A DNA stretch of 64,000 bases from Spongospora subterranea f. sp. subterranea (taxonomy: Eukaryota; Endomyxa: Phytomyxea; Phytomyxea; Plasmodiophorida): assembly GCA_049724395.1 (NCBI GenBank), contig JAUGWO010000046.1, forward strand, positions 1-64,000, in the 5' to 3' direction. Positions within the stretch are counted from its first letter, which is position 1; every line of letters starts with the position of its first letter. A program made the translations under genes and the position numbers. Shown in pieces: positions 33,132 through 46,956 of the stretch. The notes under the pieces are model-generated. The model was not told the origin of the DNA. It was given only the letters and a program-made list of their open reading frames with translations, and made no database searches.

Positions 33132-36100
33132 TCACCTTTTGCCCTTTGTTAGAGTATGGTTATTATCAGCGGTTGGTATGTCACAATTCGACCTTGAATC
33201 AATCTTGGCCTTCACATGATATTTACGTAGGTGTTGGGCGCTACTAATACGAGCCATTCGAGCCGGATCTTTCGGAAAAGGGGTCTGTTGCTCAGTTCGT
33301 ATAGCGGGAGCCGACCGACACCGATTCATTATCTGTCGCTCTCTTCCCTCAGCTTTACCTGATATTTGATCCTCCACTTCAGCGGTGTCCTGAAAGAAAA
33401 GATCAACACATTGAAATTGAGAACACATAAACTCCGATATAGAACTGAAACAATCCACAGTGACTAATGTTGAACGAGATACTGCCCAAATATGCATTGA
33501 ATTGGTAAGATGTAAGAGAGTTCTATAATCATAATTAATACTTCATGATCGTCGGTGGGGTCACTCTTGTTCGGTTCCTCTATGGCTAACCTGGACGGAT
33601 AAGGCATTGAATTCAGTATCACGATTATCATTTGACACAATCAGCTGACAAGGGCGCTGGGAAAGTGCCACGCTCACGTAGCCTCTTAGCCTGCTTTTCG
33701 GGGTAGAACAAGGCGAATTCGTCGCGGAATTCACCGTTGTGCTCAACAGAATCGAGACATTCAATCAACTTCGACGTATAATCGGTGGCTTCTGACTGAA
33801 TCTTATCGACATCCAGCATCAGATTCCACATCACCTAAAATATCATCATATGTATCCAGCTTATGCAAAAACACATCATGAGCAATGTAGAACGACTTAT
33901 CGCCAACCTTTTTAGCATCGATGGGTTCTTTAAGAATTCCTAGCCGCACTCCATCTGGCGCCCATATTTGCGGTATAGGCAAATGCTCGCCGGCATGTAA
34001 TGTAGCCAGAACCAAGATGGCGGGGCAACCAGGAATACCGCTGATCGATTCGACGGCCTGGACTCCAACACGAAACTCACCCACCTTCACCGTCGTTATT
34101 GGCAATGAACTGAGGACGCGATCGTTGGCGACGTGAAACTTCGGTGACGACACCTTTATTGAGCTTAATGACGCTAAGTTACAAAGATCATCGACTGGCA
34201 ATTGATAGCAAAGGATTGCCAACCATTAACACGATGCAAACGATCGTGCTTTAATTGCATGGATATAACCAGACCGGTAAGATCCCATGCGCGAACACAC
34301 CCTAACTCATCGCCAGTATACAATATATTGTCGATGGGGTTATTATGGATTGCAGTAATAATAGCCCTTCCCGCCGGTTGGATCTGGTTCTCCTGAGCAA
34401 GGGGTGTTCGGCAAGGGCGTGGAGGATCCATATCAATGCTAAACTCTTCCAACATACAATGCGATGCGTAATGAGACCGGCAAATCGTGAAGGACGTGTC
34501 ATCCAAATGACAACAAATCCAGAAGAATCGGCTGCGGCTAACAGAGGTAAGTCGCCAAGAAACTCTAAAGCAGTGATACTTTTAGACCCGGAAACCGTCG
34601 AGTCCTCATAGACCGCTTCCAACCGGCCCATTCTCATATCCCATCCTGGCAATCACAAGCGGAAAAAATCAGATTACTGTGGCGATAGCACAGCAGTGAT
34701 CGATTGTACAGGTGAATTCGGCCGCCATCATCCCCGGCAGCAATCAAACGGCTGGCAGAAGAGAATTTCAGAGCGGTGACAATTGGTTTAGAAGTCGATA
34801 GCTTGCGGATCGTTAGCGTGAGCTTGTATAGCACGTGCTGACGCTCAATAGGTTTCTCGTCGTGGACACGAACGACACAATCAGCCCCGTATGAGATGAC
34901 GGCATGCAAATCGTCGCAGTATAATAATTGGAGAATCTCGCCGATATGCGGCGTAAGACTCTTCATATACGACCCATTCTGATAATTGTACTGAACGACA
35001 CAAACGATATCAACATGCATACGACGTAATATGCGGATTGGTCAATATACCACTCCTATTGTACCAGAGTTATCTCCCACCACGATCTTTTTCCCCCAAA
35101 TCCAATACACATCGCTGTTGTCAAGACACACTGTATATCAACTGATTCTCGGTATGAACGGAAAAGCGATACCTGTGATGTCATCGCACGACAGACGAAA
35201 CACGCTAACCATGATACCTTTCAGGGCATCCCATACCTATAACAACAGCTGTCATATTGTCGTTGTAGTATCCTCATTGTACCCCATAAAGAGTACCTGG
35301 ATACGTTTGTCGATGGCGACAGCGAATGTCAACGTGTATGGGTTGAACAGACAACAGGATACAGGTTTATTGCTTGCGGCGCCAATATGGTAAGGTGAGT
35401 TCTCGGGATCGAACACGGCCATCTCGTCCAAAGATGAGCAGCAAATAATTCGACGAGACGGTGGTGAACAAGCAGCCACTGATGTTAATGGCGCTGTTGA
35501 CATATATGTCTGACTACATTGGAAATTTCTCGCATCCCAACTAGAAAACAATTCAAAAATCTGAGAAAACACAAATCTGGTTCTGTTCGCGTGCGATTCT
35601 ATCTCTTAACACTTGGAACAACTTAAGTGAAAACAATGCTCTTTCCTTGAAATTTCCGAAAAAAATATTTCTCGAACCAGTTTACATTTTGACCCATCCA
35701 TCCGCGTCTGCGGTGACGATTTGGGGAGTATGGGGAAGGAAGTGGGACATCGACTATGGCGGCAGTGTGACCCGATAATTTGCACATAAGATGCTGTGCG
35801 AATGGCGACCAGACACAGACCTGATTGTGACAATTATTGGCAGCATCGTTCCTGTAGTCTTATAGGCATATTACAAAACCTCACGATCTAGACCTCCGCT
35901 AATCAGAAACTTATATTCGTCGCTGAACGCCATCGACACAACACCTTTATGATGCGCCGAAAACGATCTGTACGGCTTCGGGTTCAGTGACCCAAAAACC
36001 AACAGGAAAACACAACGGACCGGGTTAACACCCCCGATTCAGCATTCCAAAGTCGGACCTGGTAAAATGATGATAATGTGAATTAATGGAGCTGGACTGG

Positions 36101-37576
36101 GTTTACAGTGCTATCAAGTGAACCGCTGGCCACGATATCGATCGCACTCAACACCTCTAAAGAGGTCACCATATCTGAATGTGGGAACGACGATAAACGC
36201 GATATCGACCCCTGATCGACATCTACCGAATTCAGTCGTCCAGTGGTTGACCCTATACAGCTCTTATGGTCATTGCCGGTCGTCATTATTCTGGACATCG
36301 TTCACAGCAATCAAACGGGAATCAGATGTCTCAAGTCACCTGTTTTAAGCTCATGGTGAATACTGTTAAAACCTCATGATTGTTCGATGATTGTTTAACA
36401 ATGTAATGAATGGGTTGTGGTTTCGGATGAAGAAACCATGGATTACCGGTAAATAGGCGATGATGCGAACTTGACCATTTCATTGCGGTCTGTGGATTGT
36501 CAGTGAGAATACGTCTCTGGATGTGATCCATAGCCGGAGGCCAGCACCCGCTCCAGATCGATACCGATGTGACATTGGACGATGCCAATGCGATATTGGA
36601 GGTGTTTCCCTTTAATTCGACTAGCTCCATGCAAAGCAAATCGGATTGTTTCACGTTCAGTACGTTGCGTTGCTTCCTGCAATATATACCCACTGTTAAT
36701 ATGATGTGCTACGCTGCGTCCAGCGTAGACAGGTTGGTTACAATGAGCCAGGATGCGAGATGCTGATCTGTCCAGCTAATGGCTCATAAATCATTACTCG
36801 ATCAATCAGATCAGCGTATTGCACGATGCGATTAGGGTCACGTCGATACCGTAGTAAGCGATAAACTGGGCCGCGATCATAGCTGCGAATTGGGTCAATA
36901 CCGAAACCAGTTGCTGCAGAGGACATCCCAAGAGTAATAATCGTTGCTGTATCATGGTGTCAAACGGTAATGGGTATCGGAACCGCAGCAAACACTGACC
37001 TAAGAACTCCTCAAATTCAAGGTCCATATTGCTATGAGATGTTATTCGAACATTGACAATGCTATGTGGATCGTTCATACCTATCGAGGTCCATGCTTTT
37101 GAAAAGGTCGACTAACGATGATACCAACTGATGCAACCACAGCGATTACCGAATAAGGTTTTGAAGGTTATCCATCAGATGAAAATACCTCATGCCGACT
37201 TCCTTTCATTATCGTTGGAGAAAGACTACTGCTAAGAACGCTGATAAACTGAGGCAAATTCATGGACTCATTTTCACAACTCATGAAAACGTTTTTGATA
37301 TTCTGAATCGTCGCTCCATCCAACGACATGATTATGTCCATTGTCAGCCGGCTCTGGTTTTGAAGACATTTGTGATATCGTGATCGAGGAGTTACCCGGA
37401 ACACTGGTCAGCGATGTCGTTGACAGGTGATTCTCATCGGAGCAAGATGCAGTTGAGGGTTTACATGCTTTCTGCAGAACAGAGAAGCATCGCGCTTGGT
37501 GACTAGCTGATGTCGGAGGGCGGGTATAGCGCCAACCCGCTGGCGAGGTTCTCCCCCCATCATGGGGCGCCATCAT
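33132..37576 (-). CDS. EF-hand/WD40 protein, WDR49-like, probably axonemal
   Basis: This multi-exon gene has exact exon borders unresolved. The most 5' frame (37576, ATG) is a Ser/Pro-rich leader. EF-hand-like segments follow (IQNIKNVFMSCENESMNLPQF near 37.3 kb; NMDLEFEEFLGQCLLRF near 37.0 kb). WD40 blades then run to 33.8 kb, for example YDRGPVYRLLRYRRD, AIDIVASGSLDSTV, DEYKFLISGGLDREV, SYGADCVVRVHDEKP, RLIAAGDDGGRIHLYN, LLAAADSSGFVVIWM, LYTGDELGCVRAWDL and PQIWAPDGVRLGIL. The tail to 33132 is basic and low complexity. EF-hands followed by two WD40 propellers is the layout of WDR49/WDR64-type proteins linked to motile cilia. It could also be another EF-hand/WD40 family. It is divergent from calreticulin. 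Confidence 0.6.
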
Positions 37577-37949
37577 CAGTCAATTTGACCTATATCTGTG
37601 ATTGGCAGCGTGTACTTCATCATTTGTCGCCATTCCTGTCTATATCGCCAGAAAACGTCGTGAAAGTGCCGATCAGAATGCCAAATACAAAATCCAGAAT
37701 CAAGCACTACAAGCGAATCCTTTCCGATGAGTTTATTGCTGTTCACTCCAAGGCAAGTTGGTTGTACTGTATTATGGTGATCCTTTTAGCTGGATCCCCA
37801 ACACCGAGTATATGGAGGTACTGTAGGTTGAAAGTTCGTTGAACACTCCATCTCCTTCTGCGAGTTTGGTCGATTGCCGGTATTGTTATTGGCTTCTTGT
37901 ACTTCTCCTGAGAAAAACCAGAAACTGCAAAATCGAGCGGTTTGTTTTC

Positions 37950-39188
37950 ATGCACCGCATACACCTACGTAGCAATCTGCATCATATAACCCTGCTTTTA
38001 ACGCTTTGCGATCATTAAATCAATATGTGCAAGGATGTTTGCCAGTAGCAGTTCTATAAAACCCTAACGCGAAGCCAAAAAAGTTGCTCAACCTTTCCTT
38101 TGAGTGCCTCCACTTTCCTCGGTCCAATGTCAATCATCCGTAATTATGGCCCCGCGCAGGGGTTGGAAAATCATTATTTCTGATATACATCTCCAATCTG
38201 TCATTCAAAATGAATTTTCTTTGAATATTGACTTAAGGGAAAAATAACTCCTGAATAAAAAAACTAAATCAATGCAACTATTTGTCATTGATCGAGCAAG
38301 GAGCTAGTCTCCAAGTATTCCAAGCACCGTCCAAGGAGCAAAACAATCGGAACAGCCCGTTGTCATCGCCGGCATGAAGGACGTCAACCTTCCCAAAGGG
38401 ACGAAGTGGGCTGTTAAGAGCCATCTACCGTCACAAGATTGGATACAAAGCTAGAAGCGATTACAAACAAACCGTTCAAAAACGCTATGCTTAAAATGAT
38501 GTTGTTTGTTGAAAAGAAGGGTAGAGAGGTTTTGCCCGACCAATTATCCATCATTCGATGGTTGGAGCCAATATATATTTCAAGAATATCAAGAAATGTT
38601 CATCATTCTCGGCTATTCTTTTACCGTTCACTCTCCGTTTAAAAGACTCTTCAATTATATTGTGAGGCGATTGCATTTTTACGAAATGACACAAAGCAAA
38701 ATGGTCCCTTCAGCAACATTTTGAGAATATCGAAAAACTATCCCCAAGGCGTCATGCTGAATTTGAGCTTTTTATGGAGAAGCTTTCTTAGGTTGAGAAA
38801 CCTTAAAGCTTCCAATAAAGCCGACTCCATTCACATGAACCAGACCCTAAAGTCAGGTTATTATTCCACAAAGCCATTGAGCTGTTCATTGGCTGGAAGA
38901 ACGTTGCTCGTCCACGTCAACTATCAAAGACATTCTCTGTTCAAATCAGCAATCTCAGACCTTGGACGATCCACTTCAATAATATCGTTTTTTCAGAAAA
39001 CAAACGAGCAGGTGGATAAAAGTAATAAGATGCTGAAATCTCTCAAGATACCAACGATTCAGGCCAGTTGGCGGTATATAGATTGTAGATTTATCCGTCC
39101 TGCGAAAATGCTTTTGGGCATTTTTGGGATATGGGTGTATTTTCATTCTGAAGCATGAGGAATCGTCAATTCCCCAGAATGAAGTAAA
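37950..39188. other. Degraded, unassigned sequence between divergent genes
   Basis: Several overlapping short plus-strand frames (38439-39158) have coding-like composition but many frame changes and no recognised motif. This could be a decayed transposon. No gene is supported. Confidence 0.3.
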
Positions 39189-39305
39189 TAGGTCCAGACC
39201 CTTAAAACCGCCCATTTAATTTTCTCAGAATGAATAGGTCAAGATCTCAAAAACAGCCATTTTAATTTTCTTCAAATAAATAGGTCAAGATCCCAAAAAA
39301 TGCCC
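39189..39305. repeat. 46-bp tandem repeat, about 2.5 copies
   Basis: The marker TAGGTC recurs at 39189, 39235 and 39281, each followed by a degenerate Lys-codon-like A-rich stretch and CCATTTTAATTTTC. It lies upstream of calreticulin in a divergent intergenic region. Confidence 0.75.
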
Positions 39306-39668
39306 AGTTGGCCTCATGAATTCCTTGTATAAAAACAACAAACGTCTGAGTTCTTTAGTTCCGGTTTTTGTTAAAGTATGGGCTAAGCCATCTTTGTGTG
39401 AAAAGGTGGAGTTACTCATGAGTCATGAGCAGGGCCAAGGTTTGGACTCATGCCAAGCCGGTAACACGTCAAATTAAAGGGTATGGACGACCCTATTACC
39501 TCACTGTAAGTGAAACACAGCACACTCACAGCACTGTGCCCATTGCAATGCGAGCAATGCGTACCGGTGTAGCCCGACCAACACTCGACCTACATAGCAG
39601 TTAAGTTAGGAGTTACGCACCTACCAAATCATCGCCAGACACGTATTGTTGATTATAATCGTAGATTA

Positions 39669-41488
39669 ATGTCGGTTATACAGGAGATGAAGTGGCGATG
39701 GATGTTAACCGCCATTGTTTTGGGTATATCCGCTACCGTCATGGGTTTGCATGGCGCCAGATTTTCGGAAACGTTCCCAAAGGGATGGAACTCGAGATGG
39801 GTTGTATCGAATTGGAAGAAAGCGCAAGGCCAGGCAGGTAAATGGGGGTGGTCCCACGGGACGGTCTATGGCGATGCAATTGAGGACAAAGGACTCATAA
39901 CCACGCAAGACAGCAGATTTTACGCCATTTCGTCAAAAATTAGCGATGATCCGGTGCGTTTTTGAGGTTTTATGGCTCTTGCTCATTGGGTCCGATGAAT
40001 ATCTTCATAGTTTTTTTCATCACGTACGCCCGGTTTCTTATACTTGTTTGGTTAGTTCACAAATAAGGGTGCGGATCTAGTTATTCAGTACTCTGTTAAG
40101 CAACCTACGTTTATGGATTGCGGTGGCAGCTACATGAAGATATTTCCGAGCGGAACAAACCAAGTAACTTCTCGCACATGTTTCGAATTTTTTGTTTATT
40201 TATTATCAAAGGAATTTGTCTCCGGTGATACGCCCTACAACATCATGTTTGGCCCAGATATCTGTGGTTCGGAGACGCGAAAGTAACGACAACTGCTTCT
40301 GCAACGTTGCAAATAGGTCTATTAACGATACTTTCAAACGTAGGACGCACGTCATTTTCAATTACAAGGGCGAAAATCTCGAGAAAAAAACTGAGGTAAA
40401 ACATGATATTCTTGGTGATAATCGCCAGCCTAGATAACAAGTAAACAGATTCACTGCGAGAACAATCGCTTTACACATTTCTACACGCTCATTGTCCGAC
40501 CAGACAACACGTTCACCGTCAAAATCGACAACGTTGAGAAAGAAACTGGATCACTTTACGATGAATGGGACTTTGTCAAACCAAAGCAAATTCCGGTAAG
40601 AGCTTGACAGTTATTTAATTCTGTTGATATCGCTTGACTACAATAACCGACACTCAGTTTCGGTTCTCTGGTTTCATTGCTTTCTGTATGGTTTACCATT
40701 TCGGATATTCGTTTTGATTCGCAGAGCCTAACATTGCCACTTCTCGCAGGATCCGCAAGCGAAGAAGCCGACAGACTGGGTCGACCAAGAGAAAATCGAT
40801 GACCCAAACCAGGCAATGCCCGATGATTGGGTAACAGAACAGAAGATTGACGACCCAGACGCTAAACGACCTGATGATTGGGATGATGATGCTGATGGTG
40901 ATTGGATTGCACCAAAGGTTGCCAATCCCGACTATCAGGGCGAATGGAAACCAAAAAATATAGATAATCCCGCCTACAAGGTATTGTTTCTTGGATTTAA
41001 CGAAAACTTGACAATACAATTGCATCTGATTTTGTTGTTGATTTTTCCTGTCCTTGCTATACTCAATGAATGTCTCAGGGAAAATGGGTTGCGCCGATGA
41101 TTGCTAATCCAAAATACGTTTGGGACGATGAGATTTATGTGCAAAACAACATGCAATATGTCGGTTTCGAATTATGGCAGGTAGGCTAGATGTTTTGTAA
41201 CCTAACTTTGTGCTCACAGTATATGTGATTTAGGTGAAATCCGGGACGGTAATTGACAACATTTTGATTACTGATGACATCGATGAAGCGCACGAAGCGG
41301 TCGAAAAATGGATGAAGACAAGCAAACTCGCAGAGAAAAAGATGGCCGACGACGAGGAAGAAGCACAACGCGTGCAAATGGAGAAAGAACGAAGAGAGAA
41401 AGAAGGACTGTCACCAGAGATACCAACCCCTCCTGAATCCGACACTGATATCGATTTGGACACGGACGATGACAGAGATGAACTCTGA
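39669..41488 (+). CDS. CALR: Calreticulin
   Basis: Eight exons join in phase to 412 residues: 39669-39953, 40068-40163, 40212-40282, 40344-40395, 40449-40595, 40750-40980, 41079-41180 and 41234-41488. A signal peptide follows the first or second ATG (MKWRWMLTAIVLGISATVMG at 39687). The lectin domain has FPKGWNSRW, DKGLITTQDSRFYA, DCGGSYMKIF, YNIMFGPDICG, RKTHVIFNYKG and HFYTLIVRPDNTF. The P-domain has three DPxxxxPxDW repeats followed by three WxxPxxxNPxY repeats. The acidic, Lys-rich C-domain ends DDRDEL, a KDEL-class ER-retrieval signal. With no transmembrane segment this is calreticulin, not calnexin: a Ca2+-binding chaperone of N-glycoproteins in the ER. It is convergent with RidA. Confidence 0.96.
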
Positions 41489-41709
41489 TTGTGTCGATTT
41501 GGGGTCAACAAATTATCGGATAAATGCGTTGACCACATAATACAATTGCATATCAGCAAAGTTTTCCGGAAAATATTATTCAGCCTTATCTTCGCTATCG
41601 GTAGTGGCACTTGAGGCTGGTGTGAAAGTCAGAAAAACACTGAATGTTTTTTGTTTATGTTCGGCTTTGATGCCCCCACGGTACTCATCGGAAAACTTCA
41701 ATTTTCTCA

Positions 41710-42249
41710 TTATTCATTGACAGATGCGATGGCTTCGATTTCTAGGAGGGCGTCGCATGGAAGGCGTGCAACCTGGATTGTAGAACGGGCAGGAAATGAT
41801 GAACTGAAAACTGAAGCGTAGACCTCGTTCATCTTGGCGAAATCGTTCATATCCTTGAGGAAAACGGTAGTTTTTACAACGTGTTCGACTGAAGATTTTG
41901 CTTCTTTCAAAACTTCTACTAGATTTGCCAGGACTTGCCGAGTTTGAACTTGTATATCGCCCTCAACTATTTTCGAGGTCTTCGGATCTGAACCCATTTC
42001 TAGTTAATTATATATCAGTTTTGTAGAACTGGTTTTAATCACCTATTGGGATTTGCCCAGCCGTAAAAACATATCTGCCAAACAAACATTAAATCATTGG
42101 CTTAGACAATGAGCTTTCATTACCCTCCAATGGCCACCGCTTGAGAGTAGGGCCCTGTGGATTCACGTTGGCGAGGTTACATACGTCAGTTGGTACTTAC
42201 CGATGGCTTTTGGCGCCAAACTAGTAGATATCACTTTTTTGTTGAGCAT
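41710..42249 (-). CDS. RIDA: RidA/YjgF/UK114 family enamine/imine deaminase
   Basis: Exons, as complement coordinates, are 42249-42201, 42154-42124, 42074-42043 and 41999-41710. They give 133 residues, the usual family length. [19 protein letters not shown], then [10 protein letters not shown], then [27 protein letters not shown], and [20 protein letters not shown] span the whole fold. The Arg that binds the substrate carboxylate (PARSTIQV) and the Glu near the end (LEIEAIA) are present. The family hydrolyses reactive 2-aminoacrylate and other enamines in cytosol or mitochondria. All three introns are tiny: 46, 49 and 43 nt. Its 5' side faces the 52-bp satellite. Confidence 0.95.
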
Positions 42250-42774
42250 CGTATGGTGAGGATCTGCTGTATCGGAGAGGCGAAAGTCCTTTTTGTTTGC
42301 CATACTGTAACACTGCGCCTCAGGAAGTGTTTTCTTGACGCCACTGGCTTTTTCAAACTGTGTAGCGTTGCGGTCGCCAGCTCGCGTCACCATGTGCCGC
42401 TAATCACTGGACTGGAAGCCTTTCACGATATCTGTCTGCGCTGTCGCCACAGTCACGTATCAAACCTAACAAAAAACATACTCGCGTCCGACAGAGGATT
42501 TATCGACTTGACTGTAATTTCAACTTTAGGTAGGATAATGTATTTAACAGAGTACTATACATCATCACTACAATGTTTCAGGTTATCCATATTATTGCAG
42601 ATCATGTATCTGTTTGCGTCATCATGATTATTCATATACTGTACTATCAATTGAAGCACGAATGGGATGTGGGCGTCTGGCAGAGGCTGGCATTGTCCAG
42701 TCAATGTTAACTTCACTTGTAAGGTCATGTTACTTATCATGCATATCGTTCGTTAACAAAGTGAAGTCAGTGTT

Positions 42775-45700
42775 AACTACACCTGTGCTGTAGTGACATG
42801 TTACTGATAACGATGTCCAGCTTGTTAATTACACTTGTACTGTAGTGATATGTTACTGATAACGATGTCCAGCTTGTTAATTACACTTGTACTGTAGATG
42901 ATTTGTTACTGATAACGATGTCCAGCTTGTTAATTACACTTGTACTGTAGTGACATGTTACTGATAACGATGTCCAGCTTGTTAATTACACTTGTACTGT
43001 AGTGATATGTTACTGATAACGATGTCCAGCTTGTTAATTACACTTGTACTGTAGTGATATGTTACTGATAACGATGTCCAGTAGTGATATGTTACTGATA
43101 ACGATGTCCAGCTTGTTACCATTACACTTGTACTGTAGTGACATGTTACTGATAACGATGTCCAGCTTGTTAATTACACTTGTACTGTAGTGATATGTTA
43201 CTGATAACGATGTCCAGCTTGTTAATTACACTTGTACTGTAGTGATATGTTACTGATAACGATGTCCAGCTTGTTAATTACACTTGTACTGTAGTGATGA
43301 GTTACTGATAACGATGTCCAGCTTGTTACCATTACACTTGTACTGTAGTGACATGTTACTGATAACGATGTCCAGCTTGTTAATGACACTTGTACTGTAG
43401 TGATATGTTACTGATAACGATGTCCAGCTTGTTAATTACACTTGTACTGTGAGTGATATGTTACTGATAACGATGTCCAGCTTGTTACCATTACACTTGT
43501 ACTGTAGTGACATGTTACTGATAACGATGTCCAGATTGTTAATTACACTTGTACTGTAGTGATATGTTACTGATAACGATGTCCAGCTTGTTACCATTAC
43601 ACTTGTACTGTAGTGACATGTTACTGATAACGATGTCCAGCTTGTTAATTACACTTGTACTGTAGTGATATGTTACTGATAACGATGTCCAGCTTGTTAA
43701 TTACACTTGTACTGTAGTGATATGTTACTGATAACGATGTCCAGCTTGTTAATTACAGTACTGTAGTGATGTTACTGATAACGATGTCCAGCTTGTTACC
43801 ATTACACACTTGTACTGTAGTGACTTGTACTGTAGTGATATGTTACTGATAACGATGTCCAGCTTGTTAATTACACTTGTACTGTAGTGATATGTTACTG
43901 ATAACGATGTCCAGCTTGTTACCATTACACTTGTACTGTAGTGACATGTTACTGATAACGATCCAGTATCTGATAACGATGTCCAGCTTGTTAATTACAC
44001 TTGTACTGTAGTGATATGTTACTGATAACGATGTCCAGCTTGTTAATTACACTTGTACTGTAGTGATATGTTACTGATAACGATGTCCAGCTTGTTAATT
44101 ACACTTGTACTGTAGTGACATGTTACTGATAACGATGTCCAGCTTGTTAATTACACTTGTACTGTAGTGATATGTTACTGATAACGATGTCCAGCTTGTT
44201 AATTACACTTGTACTGTAGTGATATGTTACTGATAACGATTCCAGCTTGTTAATTACAACTGTAGTCCAGTTACTGATAACGATGTCCAGCTTGTTAATT
44301 ACACTTGTACTGTAGTGACATGTTACTGATAACGATGTCCAGCTTGTTAATTACACTTGTACTGTAGTGATATCATGTTACTGATAACGATGTCCAGCTT
44401 GTTAATTACACTTGTACTGTAGTGATATGTTACTGATAACGATGTCCAGCTTGTTAATTACACTTGTACTGTAGTGATATGTTACTGATAACGATGTCCA
44501 GCTTGTTAATTACACTTGTACTGTAGTGATATGTTACTGATAACTGTAGTGATGTTACTGTCCAGTCCAGCTTGTTAATTACACTTGTACTGTAGTGATA
44601 TGTTACTGATAACGATGTCCAGCTTGTTAATTACACTTGTACTGTAGTGATATGTTACTGATAACGATGTCCAGCTTGTTATTACACATTATGTCCAGCT
44701 TGTTAATTACACTTGTACTGTAGTGACATGTTACTGATAACGATGTCCAGCTTGTTAATTACACTTGTACTTACACTTGTAGTGATATGTTACTGATAAC
44801 GATGTCCAGCTTGTTAATTACACTTGTACTGTAGTGATATGTTACTGATAACGATGTCCAGCTTGTTAATTACACTTGTACTGTAGTGATATGTTACTGA
44901 TAACGATGTCCAGCTTGTTAATTACACTTGTACTGTAGTGATATGTTACTGATAACGATGTCCAGCTTGTTAATTACACTTGTACTGTAGTGATATGTTA
45001 CTGATAACGATGTCCAGCTTGTTACATTACACTTGTACTGTAGTGACATGTTACTGATAACGATGTCCAGCTTGTTAATTACACTTGTACTGTAGTGATA
45101 TGTTACTGATAACGATGTCCAGCTTGTTAATTACACTTGTACTGTAGTGACATGTTACTGATAACGATGTCCAGCTTGTTAATTACACTTGTACTGTAGT
45201 GATATGTTACTGATAACGATGTCCAGCTTGTTAATTACACTTGTACTGTAGTGATATGTTACTGATAACGATGTCCAGCTTGTTAATTACACTTGTACTG
45301 TAGTGACATGTTACTGATAACGATGTCCAGCTTGTTAATTACACTTGTACTGTAGTGATATGTTACTGATAACGATGTCCAGCTTGTTAATTACACTTGT
45401 ACTGTAGTGATATGTTACTGATAACGATGTCCAGCTTGTTAATTACACTTGTACTGTAGTGATATGTTACTGATAACGATGTCCAGTAGTTGTTACTGAT
45501 TACACTTGTACTTGTTAATTACACTTGTACTGTAGTGATATGTTACTGATAACGATGTCCAGCTTGTTAATTACACTTGTACTGTAGTGACATATGTTAC
45601 TGATAACGATGTCCAGCTTGTTAATTACACTTGTACTGTAGTGATATGTTACTGATGTTAATTACACTTGTACTGTAGTGATATGATGTCCAGCTTGTTA

Positions 45701-46790
45701 CCATTACACTTGTACTGTAGTGACATGTTACTGATAACGATGTCCAGCTTGTTAATTACACTTGTACTGTAGTGATATGTTACTGATAACGATGTCCAGC
45801 TTGTTAATTACACTTGTACTGTAGTGATATGTTACTGATAACGATGTCCAGCTTGTTAATTACACTTGTACTGTAGTGACATGTTACTGATAACGATGTC
45901 CAGCTTGTTAATTACACTTGTACTGTAGTGATATGTTACTGATAACGATGTCCAGCTTGTTACCATTACACTTGTACTGTAGTGACATGTTACTGATAAC
46001 GATGTCCAGCTTGTTGATTACACTTGTACTGTAGTGATATGTTACTGATAACGATGTCCAGCTTGTTAATTACACTTGTACTGTAGTGATATGTTACTGA
46101 TAACGATGTCCAGCTTGTTAATTACACTTGTACTGTAGTGATATGTTACTGATAACGATGTCCAGCTTGTTAATTACACTTGTACTGTAGTGATATGTTA
46201 CTGATAACGATGTCCAGCTTGTTAATTACACTTGTACTGTAGTGATATGTTACTGATAACGATGTCCAGCTTGTTACCATTACACTTGTACTGTAGTGAT
46301 ATGTTACTGATAACGATGTCCAGCTTGTTAATTACACTTGTACTGTAGTGATATGTTACTGATAACGATGTCCAGCTTGTAGTGATAATTACACTTGTAC
46401 TGTAGTAGTGATATTTTACTGATAACGATGTCCAGCTTGTTAATTACACTTGTACTGTAGTGATATGTTACTGATAACGATGTCCAGCTTGTTAATTACA
46501 CTTGTACTGTAGTGATATGTTACTGATAACGATGTCCAGCTTGTTAATTACACTTGTACTGTAGTGATATGTTCTTATTGTGTCCACTGATAACGATGTC
46601 CAGCTTGTTAATTACACTTGTACTGTAGTGATATGTTACTGATAACGATGTCCAGCTTGTTAATTACACTTGTACTGTAGTGATATGTTACTGATAACGA
46701 TGTCCAGCTTGTTAATTACACTTGTACTGTAGTGATATGTTACTGATAACGATGTCCAGCTTGTCAATTACACTTGTAGTGTCATGTTTT
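42775..46790. repeat. 52-bp satellite array, about 75 copies
   Basis: The dominant unit of 52 bp contains GATAACGATGTCCAGCTTGT and ACACTTGTACTGTAGTGA. Two variable sites recur: GATATG versus GACATG, and TTAATTACAC versus TTACCATTACAC. Scattered truncated or scrambled units occur (for example near 43.97, 44.26, 44.55, 45.49 and 46.57 kb). Diverged starter units precede it from about 42.69 kb. The array fills the space between the divergent RidA and RPEL-RCC1 genes and ends about 165 bp before the latter's ATG. No ORF of note lies inside. Confidence 0.97.
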
Positions 46791-46956
46791 CTCTAATAAT
46801 GTATTTACAACGTTTATCGGTAATAAAAGAAACGAGTCGTTTGTCATACCAGAATTAAATGAAAAATATCAGGACAGGCAGGGCTCGTTCAGGTCGCGTG
46901 CCTGCATATCGGTCGTGGTAATCTTCTCTACACTTGACTAAGTAGCTACAACTATC

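Noticed and set aside
34302-34652. Several short genes between 33 and 37.5 kb
   Set aside because: The minus-strand frames share WD40 periodicity and splice-like borders and are better read as exons of one EF-hand/WD40 gene.
39480-39610. Possible structured RNA gene upstream of calreticulin (GCAATGCGAGCAATGCG motif)
   Set aside because: No tRNA cloverleaf, 5S rRNA boxes or other RNA family pattern could be traced; elsewhere in the window I also found no convincing tRNA.
39669-41488. Calnexin
   Set aside because: No transmembrane helix follows the P-domain; the acidic tail ends in RDEL, as in calreticulin.
42775-46790. Array with regular spacing resembling a CRISPR locus
   Set aside because: Whole units repeat without unique spacers, and the host is eukaryotic with introns; this is a satellite.
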